A DNA stretch of 64,000 nt from Antilocapra americana (Eukaryota > Chordata > Mammalia > Artiodactyla > Antilocapridae), in the NCBI GenBank assembly GCA_007570785.1, contig ML660774.1, positions 10,067,742 through 10,131,741 of the forward strand. Direction: 5' to 3'. Numbering within the stretch: the stretch's first letter is position 1; every line of letters starts with the position of its first letter. The position numbers and the translations under genes were made by a program. Below the pieces are notes generated by a model, which did not search any database, had not been told where the DNA came from, and saw nothing but the letters and a program-made list of their open reading frames with translations. Shown in pieces: positions 43,414 through 55,149 of this stretch.

Positions 43414-44297
43414 AACTGTTTAACTTATATGCAGAGTACATCATGAGAAATGCTGGACTGGATGAAGCACAAGCTGTAATCAAGCTTTCCGGGAGAAATA
43501 TCAATAACCTCAGATACGCAGATGACACCACCCTTATGGCAGAAAGTGAAGAAGAACTAAAAAGCCTCTTGATGAAAGTGAAAGAGGAGAGTGAAAAAGT
43601 TGGCTTAAGGCTCAACATTCAGAAAACTAAGCTCATGGCATCTGGTCCCATCACTTCATGGCAAATAGATGGGGAAACAGTGAAAAAAGTGTCTGACTTT
43701 ATTTTGGGGGGCTCCAAATCACCGCAGATGGTTATTGCAGCCATTAAATTAAAAGACACTTACTCTTTGGAAGGAAGGTTATGACCAACCTAGATAGCAT
43801 ATTAAAAAGCCAGAGACATTTCTTTGCCAACAAAGCTCCATCTAGTCAAGGCTATGGTTTTTCCGGTGGTCATGTATGGATGTAAGAGTTGGACAGTGAA
43901 GAAAGCTGAGCACCAAAGAATTGATGCTTTTGAACTGTGGTGTTGGAGAAGACTCTTGAGAGTCCCTTGGACTGCAAGGAGATCCAACCAGTCCATCCTA
44001 AAGGAGAACGGTCCTGGGTGTTCACAGGAAGGACTGATGTTGAAGCTGAAACTCCAATACTTTGGCCACCTCATGCGAAGAGTTGACTCACTGGAAAAGA
44101 CCTAATGCTGGGAAGGATGGGGGCAGGAGGAGACGGGGACGACAGAGGATGAGATGGTTGGATGGCATCACCGACTCGATGGACATGGGTGTGGGTAAAC
44201 TTTGGGAGTTGGTGATGGACAGGGAGGCCTGGCGTGCCACGGTTCATGGGGTCACAAAGAGTCGGATACAACTGAGAGACTGAACTGAACTGAACCT
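43414..44297 (+). mobile_element. BovB LINE, best preserved copy (RT C-terminal part to 3' end)
   Basis: Begins in the RT palm. The frame at 43443-43784 contains YADDTTLMAESEEEL, the catalytic YxDD box of RTE-type reverse transcriptases. A second frame at 43824-44105 gives the C-terminal part ([20 protein letters not shown]). The two are separated by a frame break near 43780. It ends in the ACTGAACTGAACTGAAC tail near 44297. About 0.9 kb of a LINE whose full length is over 3 kb; endonuclease and most of RT are absent, so it cannot move by itself. Confidence 0.93.
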
Positions 44298-44704
44298 GAG
44301 AAAAACAAAAAACCTTAACAAACTGACCAAATGTTACGCTATGCTATACTCTGTATAACCCCAAATATCTACTTTTCCTTTTTCGTTTATGTAGACTTTT
44401 CATATTAATGGGAATTGTCATAGTCCTAAGTACTTTATTCAGAAAATGGTGTTCTCAGGAAAGAATACATAGGACTTGGTATCTGAATGGGAAAGAGAGA
44501 GACAACGAACTGGCATTTCCAATACAGTATTAGAAGACAGTTAACTTGGAGGAAATTGAGATATAATGTCTGAATTTTGTTAATATTTAGGTAATGGTAA
44601 AGTTAGTTTCTGTCACTAATTAATTAGTCTAGTGAATTATACTCACATAGACATGAAGTATTATCAGCCATGACTATGGTTTTTATTTAATCAGAAACAC
44701 TATA

Positions 44705-45015
44705 AGTTTCTTTTTCTTATTTTTATTTTTTTATTGTTTTTGCCATACATTGTCATGATATCACCATGGGTTTACATATGCTTCCCCTCCAGAACCCCCC
44801 TCCCTCCTCCTTCCCCCCCGGGAAATCTCGCTGTACCAGCCCTGAGCATCAATCCTGGGCTGGCGATTGATTAGACACATGACAATTAACATGCTTCAAT
44901 GTCCTTCTCCCATATCATCCCACCCTTACCCTCATCCACAAAGTCCACGAGTCTATTCCATACATCTGCGTTCCTTTTGCTGTCTCGCATGTTGGGTTCT
45001 CGTTACTGTCTTTCT
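44705..45015 (-). mobile_element. Ruminant L1 3' UTR fragment
   Basis: Antisense: TTTTTGCCATACATTG, CCTCCCTCCTCCTTCCCCCC, ATCAATCCTGGGCTGGCGA, TTGCTGTCTCGCATG. Confidence 0.78.
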
Positions 45016-45204
45016 AATAAAACTTAAAAGCCAATTTCAACAGTTTAGCATGGGTAAGAGAAGGTACAGGATGACAAATCTACCATCTTCATAGCACCCT
45101 CAGGTGGGCCTGGATCAGAGCAAGCCAAAATTTAAGGTTAGTTTTGAAGAAGTTCCCTAATTCTCCTTGACCAAGGGAATCTTTCACTATTTACAACTTG
45201 AAAA

Positions 45205-45318
45205 TGGAAACCCACTCCAGTATTCTTGCCTGGAAGATCCCAGGGACGGAGGAGCCTGGAAGGCTACAGTCCATGGGGTTGCAAAGAGTCGGACACGGAG
45301 AGACTTCACTTTCATTTT
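45205..45318 (+). mobile_element. BovA SINE, 5' truncated
   Basis: CCCACTCCAGTATTCTTGCC to AAAGAGTCGGACACGGAGAG, no tRNA head. Confidence 0.85.
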
Positions 45319-45764
45319 TGCTAGCTTTCAGTGGTCCCTAATGTGAGATCCCTTGCTGTGAGAGTGCTTCAATTAAGTGATTCAATTGCTAAAGAAGAAT
45401 TCATTAAAATGAGATGACAGGAGTTTCCTTACAGCTAATCTAAAATATGAAACCAAAGGAAATATAGAGAGCTCTTCATTTCATTTCAGTATGGGAATAA
45501 AAATACTTGGGGCAAATACACAAGGTTAATGCACACGTTTTCTTGTCCCAGATTAGGTCTATACTCCCTTAACCCATCCACCAAAACCAAGTTCAACTTA
45601 GCCTTGAAAAGTCTATTATTTTACTTTCAGGACAAAATCTCCATGATTGCCAATCAAACTTATTGACTTTCCAAGCAAGATATTATCAAAATTACAATCT
45701 AAACTCTCAATTAAAAAAAATCTTTCTGAACCCAATGAATCTACACTCCTTCAGCATTAATGGA

Positions 45765-46530
45765 GGATTTTTTTTTAATTTTTTTAAAAAAATATTTAAT
45801 TGGAGCGTAGCTGATTTATAATGTGTTAATTTCTGCTGTACAGCAACGTGATTCAGTCATACAAGTCCGTTCTTTTTCATATTCTTCTCAATTCTGGCTT
45901 GTCACAGGATACAACATATAGTTCCTTGTGCTCTGCAGTAGGACCTTAGTGTTTACCCATCCTGTTTACAATAGTTTGCCTTTGCATATCCCAAACTCCC
46001 AATCCATCCCTCCTCCCCCACCCTTGGCAACCACAAGTCTGTTCTCTGTGTCTGTGAGTCTGTTCCGATTTCGTAGATAAGTTCATTTGTGTTATATTTT
46101 AGATTCCTCGTATAAGCGATATCAAACAGTGTTTGTCTTTCTGGCTTACTTAGTATGATAATCTCTAGGTCCATCCATGTTGCTGCAAATGACATTATTT
46201 CATTCTTTTCATGGCTGAGTAGTATCCCACTGTCTGCATGTGCTACATCTTTATCCATCCATCTGTCGATGAGCATTCAGGTTGCTTCCATGTCTTGGCT
46301 GTCGTGAACAGCGCTGCAATGAACACAGGAGTACATGTGTCTTGTTGAATTAGTGTTTTCTCCAGATACATGTCCAAGAGGGGGATGGCCAGGCTTGTAT
46401 GGCAACCCTATTTGTAGCTGTTTGCGGAACCTCCACACTGATCTCCATAGTGGCTGCACCGATTTACATTCCCTCCAACAGCCGTAGGAGGGTTCCCTTT
46501 TCTCCACACCCTTCCCAGCATTTGTTATTT
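45765..46530 (-). mobile_element. L1 3' part, antisense
   Basis: TTAATTGGAGCGTAGCTG, GGTCCATCCATGTTGCTGC, TTCATGGCTGAGTAGTATCC and CTCCATAGTGGCTGCACCGA are all antisense L1 landmarks, in order. Confidence 0.85.
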
Positions 46531-46589
46531 GTAGATGAAGTTTGAACTTGAAGGCTCTGTCTTTTAGCCACAGACTCTACTCCTCCCTG

Positions 46590-46785
46590 GGCTTCCCTGA
46601 TAGCTCAGCTGGTAAAGAGTCTGCCTGCAATGCAGGAGAACCAGGTTCGATCCCTGGGTCGGGAAGATCCCCTGGAGAAGGGATAGCTACCCACCCCAGC
46701 CTTCTGGCCTGGAAAATTCCATGGACTGTATAGTCCACGGACTCGCAGAGTCGAACACGACTGAACGACCTCCACTTCACACTCA
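46590..46785 (+). mobile_element. Bov-tA SINE with 13-bp target duplication
   Basis: Sense head GGCTTCCCTGATAGCTCAGC with a good B box (GGTTCGATCC). CTACTCCTCCCTG lies exactly at 46577-46589 and 46786-46798. Confidence 0.93.
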
Positions 46786-46799
46786 CTACTCCTCCCTGT

Positions 46800-48132
46800 T
46801 GTGTTCAGCTGTTTCACCTGTTTCTGCTACAGGCCCAGTCTCAAAGGCATCTGAGCTTGCAACACTTGCTTTATAAACTCAAATTTATTCATTCCACAGT
46901 CACTAAGTACCTACCACATTGCAGAGAGCCTGAGGGTTAGAGGGAAGATTAGTAAGTGAATTATATCAAACATTTAATTCGAGGAAATTCTCTCCCAGTT
47001 TCCTGAGAGGGTCTTTACAGCTGCAACACACTTTGTGTGCCTCAATATTTATTAGGGAGACAAAAGGCAAGAAAATATAAAGAAAGAAAGAAATACACAT
47101 CTTTGGCAATTTGTGTGTTGTGCGTGTGTGTATTTAATATTTAACAATGTTGAGAGCAGAAGGAAAGATCTTTTATACATTTCAATACTGACCAATGCAA
47201 TGAAAGACTGTTATTAGTGACAAGTTAAAACTGAATAAAACTTGTAATTATTTTAGCACTATGATAATGTCTACTACTTATCAAAACTAATAATCTTAAG
47301 CAACAACAAAAGCTGCTGTTTTAAGTTGCCCACTGTTTCTCACACTGGAAGGAAAAATGTTTAGACTTTCTAGCATTTTTGAAAGTGCTGGTTTCACTTC
47401 TCATTGAGATGATAATCTAATACCCTTGACTTAAATTCATTTATTTCAATCATCATGCCTTAAACTTTAATAATTGAGAAACTTTCCCAAAAACTCATAT
47501 TAAAGATCTCTGGAGATGGAAAAAAAAAAAGCCCTAACTTACAGTAGTTCTATTATATCTACCAAGGGACAAGGAGAGGAGAAACAGTTCATCATATTTC
47601 TAATTAAAACACTCCAATAGAAAGCCCCTTGCTTTATGAGGTATGAGGTCCATTCGTAAGACTAGGGTTGATGCTAATTGTGTTTACTGAGATAAATTAT
47701 GATGTTCTAACACACCTAACCAGGAGTGCATAGGTTAGCTATCAAGATAATTATGTTCTGGAAGTATTAATGAATATTTTTCATGATCATTAATGGAAAT
47801 TACTTTTTAATTGTTTCATAATATAAACACTCCATTACCTATTCTAGTAAATATCTCTTTACTATATTTCTGCCTCTTATTTCTGATAGTTATTTAACAT
47901 TGGAGTTGTAATAATCTATCACTAGGAAAGTTTTAAATCTTTCATTATATTTTACTAGAGTCAATAAGGTAAAACAAACTTTTTTCATGTCCAGTAAAAC
48001 TGAAGCTGTTTTTTCATGTCCAGTAATTATATTTTCTATATAAATCATGGTTGATAATGCTATTTTATGGAATAGGTAAAGAATTCCTTTGAAAAATTTC
48101 AAATTAATTAGCCATTTCCCAAACATAATGAG
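46800..48132. other. Unrecognised stretch
   Basis: Poly(A) at 47519-47530; a 17-base direct repeat TTTTTCATGTCCAGTAA at 47981 and again near 48010. No gene or repeat family recognised. Confidence 0.5.
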
Positions 48133-48146
48133 TGAGTAATGCATTT

Positions 48147-48344
48147 GTTGTTTAGTTGCTCAGTACTGTCTGACTCTCTGTGAACATATGGATTGTAGAC
48201 CACTCTGTCCATGGACGTTCCCAGGCAAGAATACTGGAGTGGGTTGCCATTTCCTTCTCCAGGCTATCTTCCTGACCCAGGGATCAAACCTGTGTCTCCT
48301 GCACTGGCAGGTGGATTCTTTACCATTGAGCCACCAGGGAAGCC
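48147..48344 (-). mobile_element. Bov-tA SINE
   Basis: Antisense BovA body then tRNA head. Flanks TGAGTAATGCATTT (48133-48146) and TGAGTAATATATTT (48345-48358) are a diverged duplication. Confidence 0.88.
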
Positions 48345-48721
48345 TGAGTAATATATTTAGTGCTACTTAATTTCTAAAAGCATCAGTTTCATCCAGTAAG
48401 TCTACTTCAGGGCTCTGTGTTCTCTTTTGCTTATTACTGGTGTTATTGGGCATTGCCTTGTACTGTCTCTTTATGAGGCTTTTATGACATTTTACCATCT
48501 GGAATCCTGTCTCCCTCATTGCTTTTTATTTTTCAAATAAATGTCTAGTTATTCTTACATGTTTGTTCTGTGGATCAACTTTAGAACTATTTTGTTAAAC
48601 TTTTTAAAAGCACTCATGAGGTATGTTTGAGGGGGTTGTATAATATCCATATGTTAATTTGAGATAGATGGAAGATTTCACAGTATTCATTATTCACGTT
48701 CAGGAAAATGTTATTTTTAGA

Positions 48722-49260
48722 CTACTTTATCAAGGTATGATAGACAAAGAAAAACCTGTACATATGTTATGTGCGCCATAAACATTTCCATCACCTTCAA
48801 AAGTTTGGGCTTCCCTGGTAGCACAGCTGGTAAAGAATCCGTCTGCAATGCAAGAGATCCCAGTTTGATTCCTGAGTCAGGAAGATCCCTTGGAGAAGGG
48901 ATAGGCTACCCACTCCCAATATTTTTGGACTTCCCAGGTGGCTCAGCTGGTAAAGAATCCACCTGCAATGCTTCCTGAGTTGGGAAGATCCCCCTGAGAA
49001 GGGAACAACTACCCACTCCAGTATTCTGGCCTGGAGAATTCCACAGACTGTATAGTCCATGGGGTCACAGAGAGGTGGACATGACTGAGAGACTTTCATG
49101 TTCACAGGTTTGCTCTTGCCTTCCTTGTTATTGCTGAGGTTTTCTTTTTGAAATAAGAACACAAGTGCGACTCTCTTGGCAAACTTTCAAGTATACAATA
49201 GAATATTGTTTACTATAGACACGATGCTGTACAGAAGAGCTCTAGGCCTTATTCATATGC
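48722..49260. mobile_element. Old L1 fragment split by Bov-tA copies
   Basis: TTATCAAGGTATGATAGACA and AACATTTCCATCACCTTC before, CAAGTATACAATAGAATATT and ACACGATGCTGTACAGAAG after, belong to one L1 3' region; two Bov-tA copies sit between. Confidence 0.6.
48807..49101 (+). mobile_element. Two head-to-tail Bov-tA SINEs
   Basis: First copy 48807-48925 is cut in its BovA part (CACTCCCAATATTTTTGG). Second copy from 48927 starts with GACTTCCCAGGTGGCTCAG. Same arrangement and similar cut point as at 29191-29515. Confidence 0.85.
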
Positions 49261-49339
49261 AAAGATGAAATTTAGCGCCCTTCGAGTAATAACTCCCTGC
49301 TATCTATTTTCTTTATAATTCAATCTTGGTAGCTTGTAT

Positions 49340-50200
49340 AGTTCTAGGAATTTATCCTTTTATTTTATGTTACTCAATATGTTGATGTATAATTGTTCAT
49401 AATAGTTTCTAATGATCTTTTAACATTTCTATAGCATCAGCTGTAATACATTTATTTCATTTCTGGTAGTTATTATTTGACTCTTCATTTTTACTTTCAG
49501 ATAGCCTAGCTAAGGGTTTGGTGATTTTATTTCTGTATTAAACAAACAAACAAACAAACAAAAACAACCAAATCTCACTTTTGTGGACTTTTTGCATTGC
49601 TTTTCTATTCTCTTATTTCTACTTTTATTTCTATTGTTTCCTTCTGCTAACTTTAGACTTAGTTTTCTAGTCCTTTTCTAATTCTTTGAGGTATAAAATT
49701 TGGTTACTAGCATGAGATTTGTCATCAATTTAAATGTAGGCATTTACTGCTGTAAAATTCCTTATGAATATTTCTTTTTGCTGTATCCTTTGAGTTTTGA
49801 TATGTGTGTTTTCATTGTAGTTTGTCAGGAGGTATATTCTGATTTTTATTTGATTTCTTCTTTGATCCATTTTTTTGTTCAAGAATCTGTTATTTAATCA
49901 TTATGCGTTTGTGACATTACCCATTTTCCTTTTATTATTGATTTTTATCTTTATTACATTTTAATTACAAATGATACTTGGAATGATTTCCAGCTTCTTA
50001 AATTTGTTAAGAACTGTTTTGTGAACTAGTTTGTGATCTATCTAGGAAGAAGTTCTGTGTGTACTTAAGAAAAATATTCTGCTGCTGTTGAATGGGATAT
50101 TTTGGACTTGTCTGTGAGGTTCATCTGGTCTACAGTGTTATGCAAATTTACTGTTTCATTTTCAATTTTCTTTCCAGACACACTATTTCATTAAGATCAG
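49340..50200 (-). mobile_element. L1 ORF2 fragment, old, antisense
   Basis: T-rich antisense ORF2 wording: TTCCTTCTGCTAACTTTAGA, TTTGATCCATTTTTTTGTTC, ATATTCTGCTGCTGTTGAAT. An (AAAC)n run at 49540-49562 interrupts it. Confidence 0.7.
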
Positions 50201-50437
50201 TGGCCCAAATCCTATCCTCAAATATTACAAGGAGCTATACGAAATCAGTGATATATAACCAATTTGATGTGACAAAGATAGCTAATTTAATTTCATTAGG
50301 TTAAATAAATTCTTAAATCAGTATAATTATTAAATTATCATTTCTATTAACATAATCACTCATAAATTATTTTTCTATATTTATACAAGGGATACATTGT
50401 GTAAATTATATTATCTTAAGGCAAGACATCAGTTTTT

Positions 50438-50513
50438 GAATGTCCTTATGGATTCAGAGATGAAAGAACAGGGCTTCAAAGAATATAATTCTATATAATC
50501 CATAAGGACATTC
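50438..50513. repeat. Inverted repeat, 17-bp perfect arms
   Basis: GAATGTCCTTATGGATT at 50438-50454 and its exact reverse complement at 50497-50513, spacer 42 bp. A partial third copy, GAATGTCCTCCTAAGG, follows at about 50523. Confidence 0.92.
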
Positions 50514-51104
50514 TATATCAGTTGAATGTCCTCCTAAGGAATAATATGGTCCATTAAACCCTGCTCTTGACTTCCTGTGCAAAACTGAGAAAACTAAATA
50601 CGAGTTTCCTGACTCCAATATTAACTAATCATCTCAAGGAATATTTTCAAGTTGTAATAGATAATATGCCATTCACTGTTGTTTAATTCCCAGTGATAGA
50701 GACCTTTTACCAACTATTTTCATTGACTTTCATAATTTAACTTCTTTTCACAAATGAAGTAGCCTCACTGTTTTAGTGCTGTCAATCTGTACTTTGCTAA
50801 TCAGACTTTATATTATCCAGTTGACTATAAAATACTTCAGTGAGCTTGAACATGTTACAAAATCCTTAAAATTCCTGACTTACCCAGGGAACAACTGTTT
50901 TGTATAGGAATAAACCAAAATTATCATTAATATTTATTCATTATAAAACTGTTTACTGTATTATGATGTACAATTCTGAGGGAACTGGTCAAGGAATCTT
51001 TACAACTGAGTTATTGGTAAGATTTTTGTCATATTCTTGAAAGGGCAAGGGGCAAGACCTCAGGACAATTTTACATTAAAGTGAGATTCTAGTGTGCCTG
51101 TTTT

Positions 51105-51245
51105 TTTTTTAATGGCCTTATTGAGGTATAATTAGCATACAATAAGTCAAACATTTAAACTGTACAATTTGATAACTTTAAATATTTTGACATATCAGTG
51201 CAATGACCACCACAATCAAGATAGTGAACACATATCTATTTATTT
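51105..51245. mobile_element. Old L1 3' region fragment
   Basis: TTATTGAGGTATAATTAGC, AAACTGTACAATTTGATAAC, CACCACAATCAAGATAGTG. Confidence 0.6.
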
Positions 51246-51249
51246 TCTG

Positions 51250-52499
51250 CATTTGCTTTCAAAGAAAATTACAGCTATGCTTTCTAAAAATACAATTTTT
51301 TCTTACATGTTTTGAGTTTTATGGTTCCTTTCAGTTTGAAATTAGGTCATTTTTCAAAAATGATTGTGTATATAGATTTATTAAGGCAACTTACTACCAC
51401 CATTACAATGGCTCAACAACAAAACACCCATAGGTTTTTAAAATAGATACTTCTGCTATTGAAACAAGACTATCTTTACAATATTGCTTACTACAGGATG
51501 GTTTTTAGAATTTAATACAATCTAGTTTCTGTAATGATCTCCACTGACATTTCTTGGTGCTTACTTAAAATCAGAAGAATATTCTTCCTCAGAATTCTCA
51601 TCTACTCTTTTCTGTGTTACAAGGTTCTACCTCTTATTTTCAAATTCATAATTATTTATATTTGGGGTATACTTTTGATATAAAAATATATCCAAAGTGT
51701 AAGAGTAGAACATAAATGTCCCTGGTAGTTATATAAATAGAATTCTTAGCAAAAAAGAATCTAATACACAAAAAATGCTCCTTATAATAATAATATATCA
51801 AGTGCTTAAATTAAATTTTCCATATTAAGAAAAAAGAGAAATTAAAACGTAAACTATAAGAATATGTATTTTTCACCATATGGCCTTCAGTGAAAAATAA
51901 AATCAATTAAAATAAGTCAAAGGTCAACCATTCCCTTTGTAGATTAAGATTCATTACTATCTATACAGATTTTTTCTTTTTAAAATATCATAGTTATGTG
52001 ATAAATATTTATGTTAATATTAAGAAACCCATGGAAGAAAATATGACTATTTGCTTAGTCCATGACTTTGAGTTATTCATTCAAGGACTAATGGAAAAGA
52101 ATATCATATTCTTTCATATTTTTTTGAAAAAACACATTTATATCTAGAGTCTAATAAACACACTGTCCTAAATAAAGTAAAATTGTTCAAGAACTTTAAA
52201 ACACTGGGAGGGGCAATAGGTGCAAATTTTGTTTGACAATATGATATAATTAGCTTGCCAGTCTCTCCCAAATAACTATCATAGTGTTAGACCATGGGAT
52301 AACTTAATACATTTTAAAATGTATTTTCTAATGATTTTAAAAGTTTCTAAATGAGTGAAAAATTAAAAGGAAAGAATATCTTTTACACTAGTTCTCTCTA
52401 TGGTTATTAGAAATAATGACACATTTTTTCAATTTATGTTTTTAAATATATAATGGCCATTTCTAAGAGGAAAAACCTGTTTAATTTTAGCAGGAAGAT
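51250..52499. other. Unrecognised AT-rich stretch
   Basis: No gene-sized frame or recognisable repeat between the L1 fragment and the Bov-tA at 52508. Confidence 0.5.
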
Positions 52500-52507
52500 A
52501 AAGAGAA

Positions 52508-52733
52508 AAGTAGGCTTCTCAGGTGAAGCAGTGGTAAAGATCTGCCTGTCAATGCAGGAGATGCAAAAGTATGTGGGTTCAATCCCTGGGTCAGGAAGAG
52601 TTCCTGGAATAGGAAATGGCAACCCGTCCAGTATTCTTGCCTGGAAAATCCCATGCTCAGAGGAGCCTGATGGGCTACAGTCCATGGGGTCACAGAGTCA
52701 GACATGACTGAGCACACACGCACACACACACAC
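52508..52733 (+). mobile_element. Bov-tA SINE with (CA)n tail
   Basis: AGGCTTCTCAGGTGAAGCAG head, GGGTTCAATCCCTGGG box, BovA body, and a CA-repeat tail 52712-52733. AAAGAGAA on both sides (52500-52507, 52734-52741). Confidence 0.88.
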
Positions 52734-52744
52734 AAAGAGAACAG

Positions 52745-53570
52745 TGGTGATTTCTTCTAAGTGTTCAAATGTATTAATTATAGGTTAATACATATCTAAG
52801 TATCAAAGTAAAGAACAACATGTGGGAAACAGAAACTGTATTTAGATCACATGATCTACTTGTTAGCAGAATGGCATAATTAAAATCCTCCTCTTTCCCC
52901 ATACACACACTTTTTCCCTTGCAAACACTATGCCCACTTGTTTTTCTTTCTTCCTTTAAATTTCTGTGTGCTTTTAGTCCTCTCCTTTGTATCGTCAAAG
53001 CTGTTTCTATGAGCAATGAATCCTAATCTTGGTGGCATTCCCCACAAAGCATCAACTCACTTTCAAACTTTATCTTTCTGATTTTCCTCTTACCCCTGCC
53101 TCTGCTGCATTATCTAGCAACTGTCCAGGTAGCTACTGTCTATCACTTAGTCTCCAGAGACAGTTATAAGAGGAGTGACTCAAAACTGTCCCAGAAGTGA
53201 TATTGGGGAATAAGTCAGTTAGTGATTAATTCAGGATTTCTCTCTCCTATATCAATTGTAGGAGAGATGGAATTTGGTGGAAAATTTCATCTATGATAGA
53301 TTTGGAAAGTATATTTATTGGGACATCTTTGGTGACATTTGGTCCTTCTTATGTTTTATTCTATCTATGGATATGCCTCAAAATATTGAGAATCTTATGT
53401 GTTATTTAATGCTACATATGATTAATCAATGATAGCTATCAAATTCCCAAATATTTTCATTAAACATTCTGCTTCTACAGAAGATTACATAATTTTAAGA
53501 TTTTTATAATTAACATATTGCTTTTCTAGGCCTCTATTATGCTCATTTTACTACTTTAAATGGCACCAGT
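52745..53570. other. Unrecognised stretch
   Basis: No repeat recognised; frames under 82 codons and without family features. Confidence 0.45.
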
Positions 53571-53572
53571 AA

Positions 53573-53955
53573 AGAAGGTTGAGTGAAGAAGAATCGATGC
53601 TTTTGAATTGGGGCGTTGAATAAGACTCTTGAGAGTCCCTTGGATTACAAGGTGATCAAATCAGTCAATCTTAAAGGAAACAAATCCTGAATATTCATTG
53701 GAAGGACTGATGCTGAAGCTCCAATATTTGGCCACCTGATGCGAAGAGCGGACTCATTAGAAAAGACCCTGATGCTGGGAAAGATTGAAAGCAGGAGAAG
53801 AGGATGACAGAGGCTGAGATGGTTGGATAGCATCACGGACTCAATGAAACTGAGTTTGAGCAAGCTCCGGCAGTTGGTGATGGCCAGGGAGGCCTGGTGC
53901 ACTGCAGTCCATGGGGTGGCAAAGAGTCAGACATGACTGAGCCACTCAACAACAA
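53573..53955 (+). mobile_element. BovB 3' end, diverged
   Basis: GATGCTTTTGAATTGGGGCG, GAAGGACTGATGCTGAAGC, GGTGGCAAAGAGTCAGACAT and a CAACAACAACGAC tail. Confidence 0.88.
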
Positions 53956-53985
53956 CGACAGGTAACATTACAAAAATGTACAAAG

Positions 53986-54068
53986 TTTCATGTCAATGTA
54001 TGGCAAAACCAACACGATAATGTAAAGAAAATTTAAAAAAAAATAAAGAAAGGTATGCTGGTGTAATA
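53986..54068 (+). mobile_element. Ruminant L1 3' terminus
   Basis: CATGTCAATGTATGGCAAAA then CCAACACGATAATGTAAAG and A-rich tail; near-identical to 41131-41169. Confidence 0.78.
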
Positions 54069-54074
54069 AAAAAA

Positions 54075-55145
54075 ATATATACAAAGTTAATCTACCCTCA
54101 AGTATAAGTTAACTTGGAAGTTGCTGATTTTTTCTTTGGAATTTCCCACAATAATAAAATATATTTTCTCAAAATATTTTTGGGGATTTTCTAATACTAG
54201 AATTCAAAACATTTATCTAGTAACCAGATAAATGAAAGTACAACAGTGGTTAGAAGTTTGGGGATACTGTAAAATCACACAAGCCTGAATTTCAAAATTG
54301 TTCTTTCACTTGTGTTACTACAGGCAAATCATTCAATTACTATAATACAAGCTTCGTTTATTATTCTGTAATCATGCAACTGCAGGGAAAATAAATGAAC
54401 AGAGATTTGAGGTCCTGTCCAAGCAATAAGATTTGCAGCTTGACTCCAAGTGAGTTGACTGCTTCCTAAAACAAAACATCAAGACATTCTGGTGGAGAGA
54501 ACAGAACCTAAAATCTCCACAATATTATATTTGTGATGTCCAGGATAAAATAAAAAATTACTTGATGTATAAGGAACCATGAATATGTCAGTCTAAGACA
54601 GAAGAAAATTAATAAGAGCATATCCTAACATAATCTGAATGTGGCATTAGCAGACAAAGGAGTCAGAGTAACTATTACTGCTATGCTTTGTGACATAAAC
54701 GGAAATTTTCTCAAAATAAAGGAGATCATAGAACATGTCAGAAGAGAAACAGAAAAAATTTAAAGAACCATATAGAAAATTTTAGCACAAAAAATATGAC
54801 ACCTGAAATTCAATTTTCATTGGATGAAACTAAGATTGAAATGTAGATGATAGAGGAATGTGTCAGTACATATTAAGATGCTTCAACAGAAATTATCTGA
54901 TCTGGAGAAAGTAGAAAAATTTTATAAACAAATGGACAGAGGCCCAGAAACTTACTGGACAGTATCAGCAGGTCTAACAAACGTATAATTGAATTCCCAC
55001 ATGGCGAATGATACAGACATAATGAAAACATGATGGCAAACTAGTCCCTCAAATTTTTGAAAGTCGTATATTTATACTTCAAAAATCTTAGCAATTTCTA
55101 ACATAAATATGAATGAATATGAGTTTTAATTGTGATGAAGTGTAA
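54075..55145. other. Unrecognised AT-rich stretch
   Basis: A-rich wording at 54500-54960 could be very old sense-strand L1, but I cannot place it. No gene. Confidence 0.4.
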
Positions 55146-55149
55146 TTTT

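Noticed and set aside
43443..44283. Reverse-transcriptase-like frames as a host gene
   Set aside because: Sequence and 3' tail are those of BovB; frames are broken and there are no introns or gene context.
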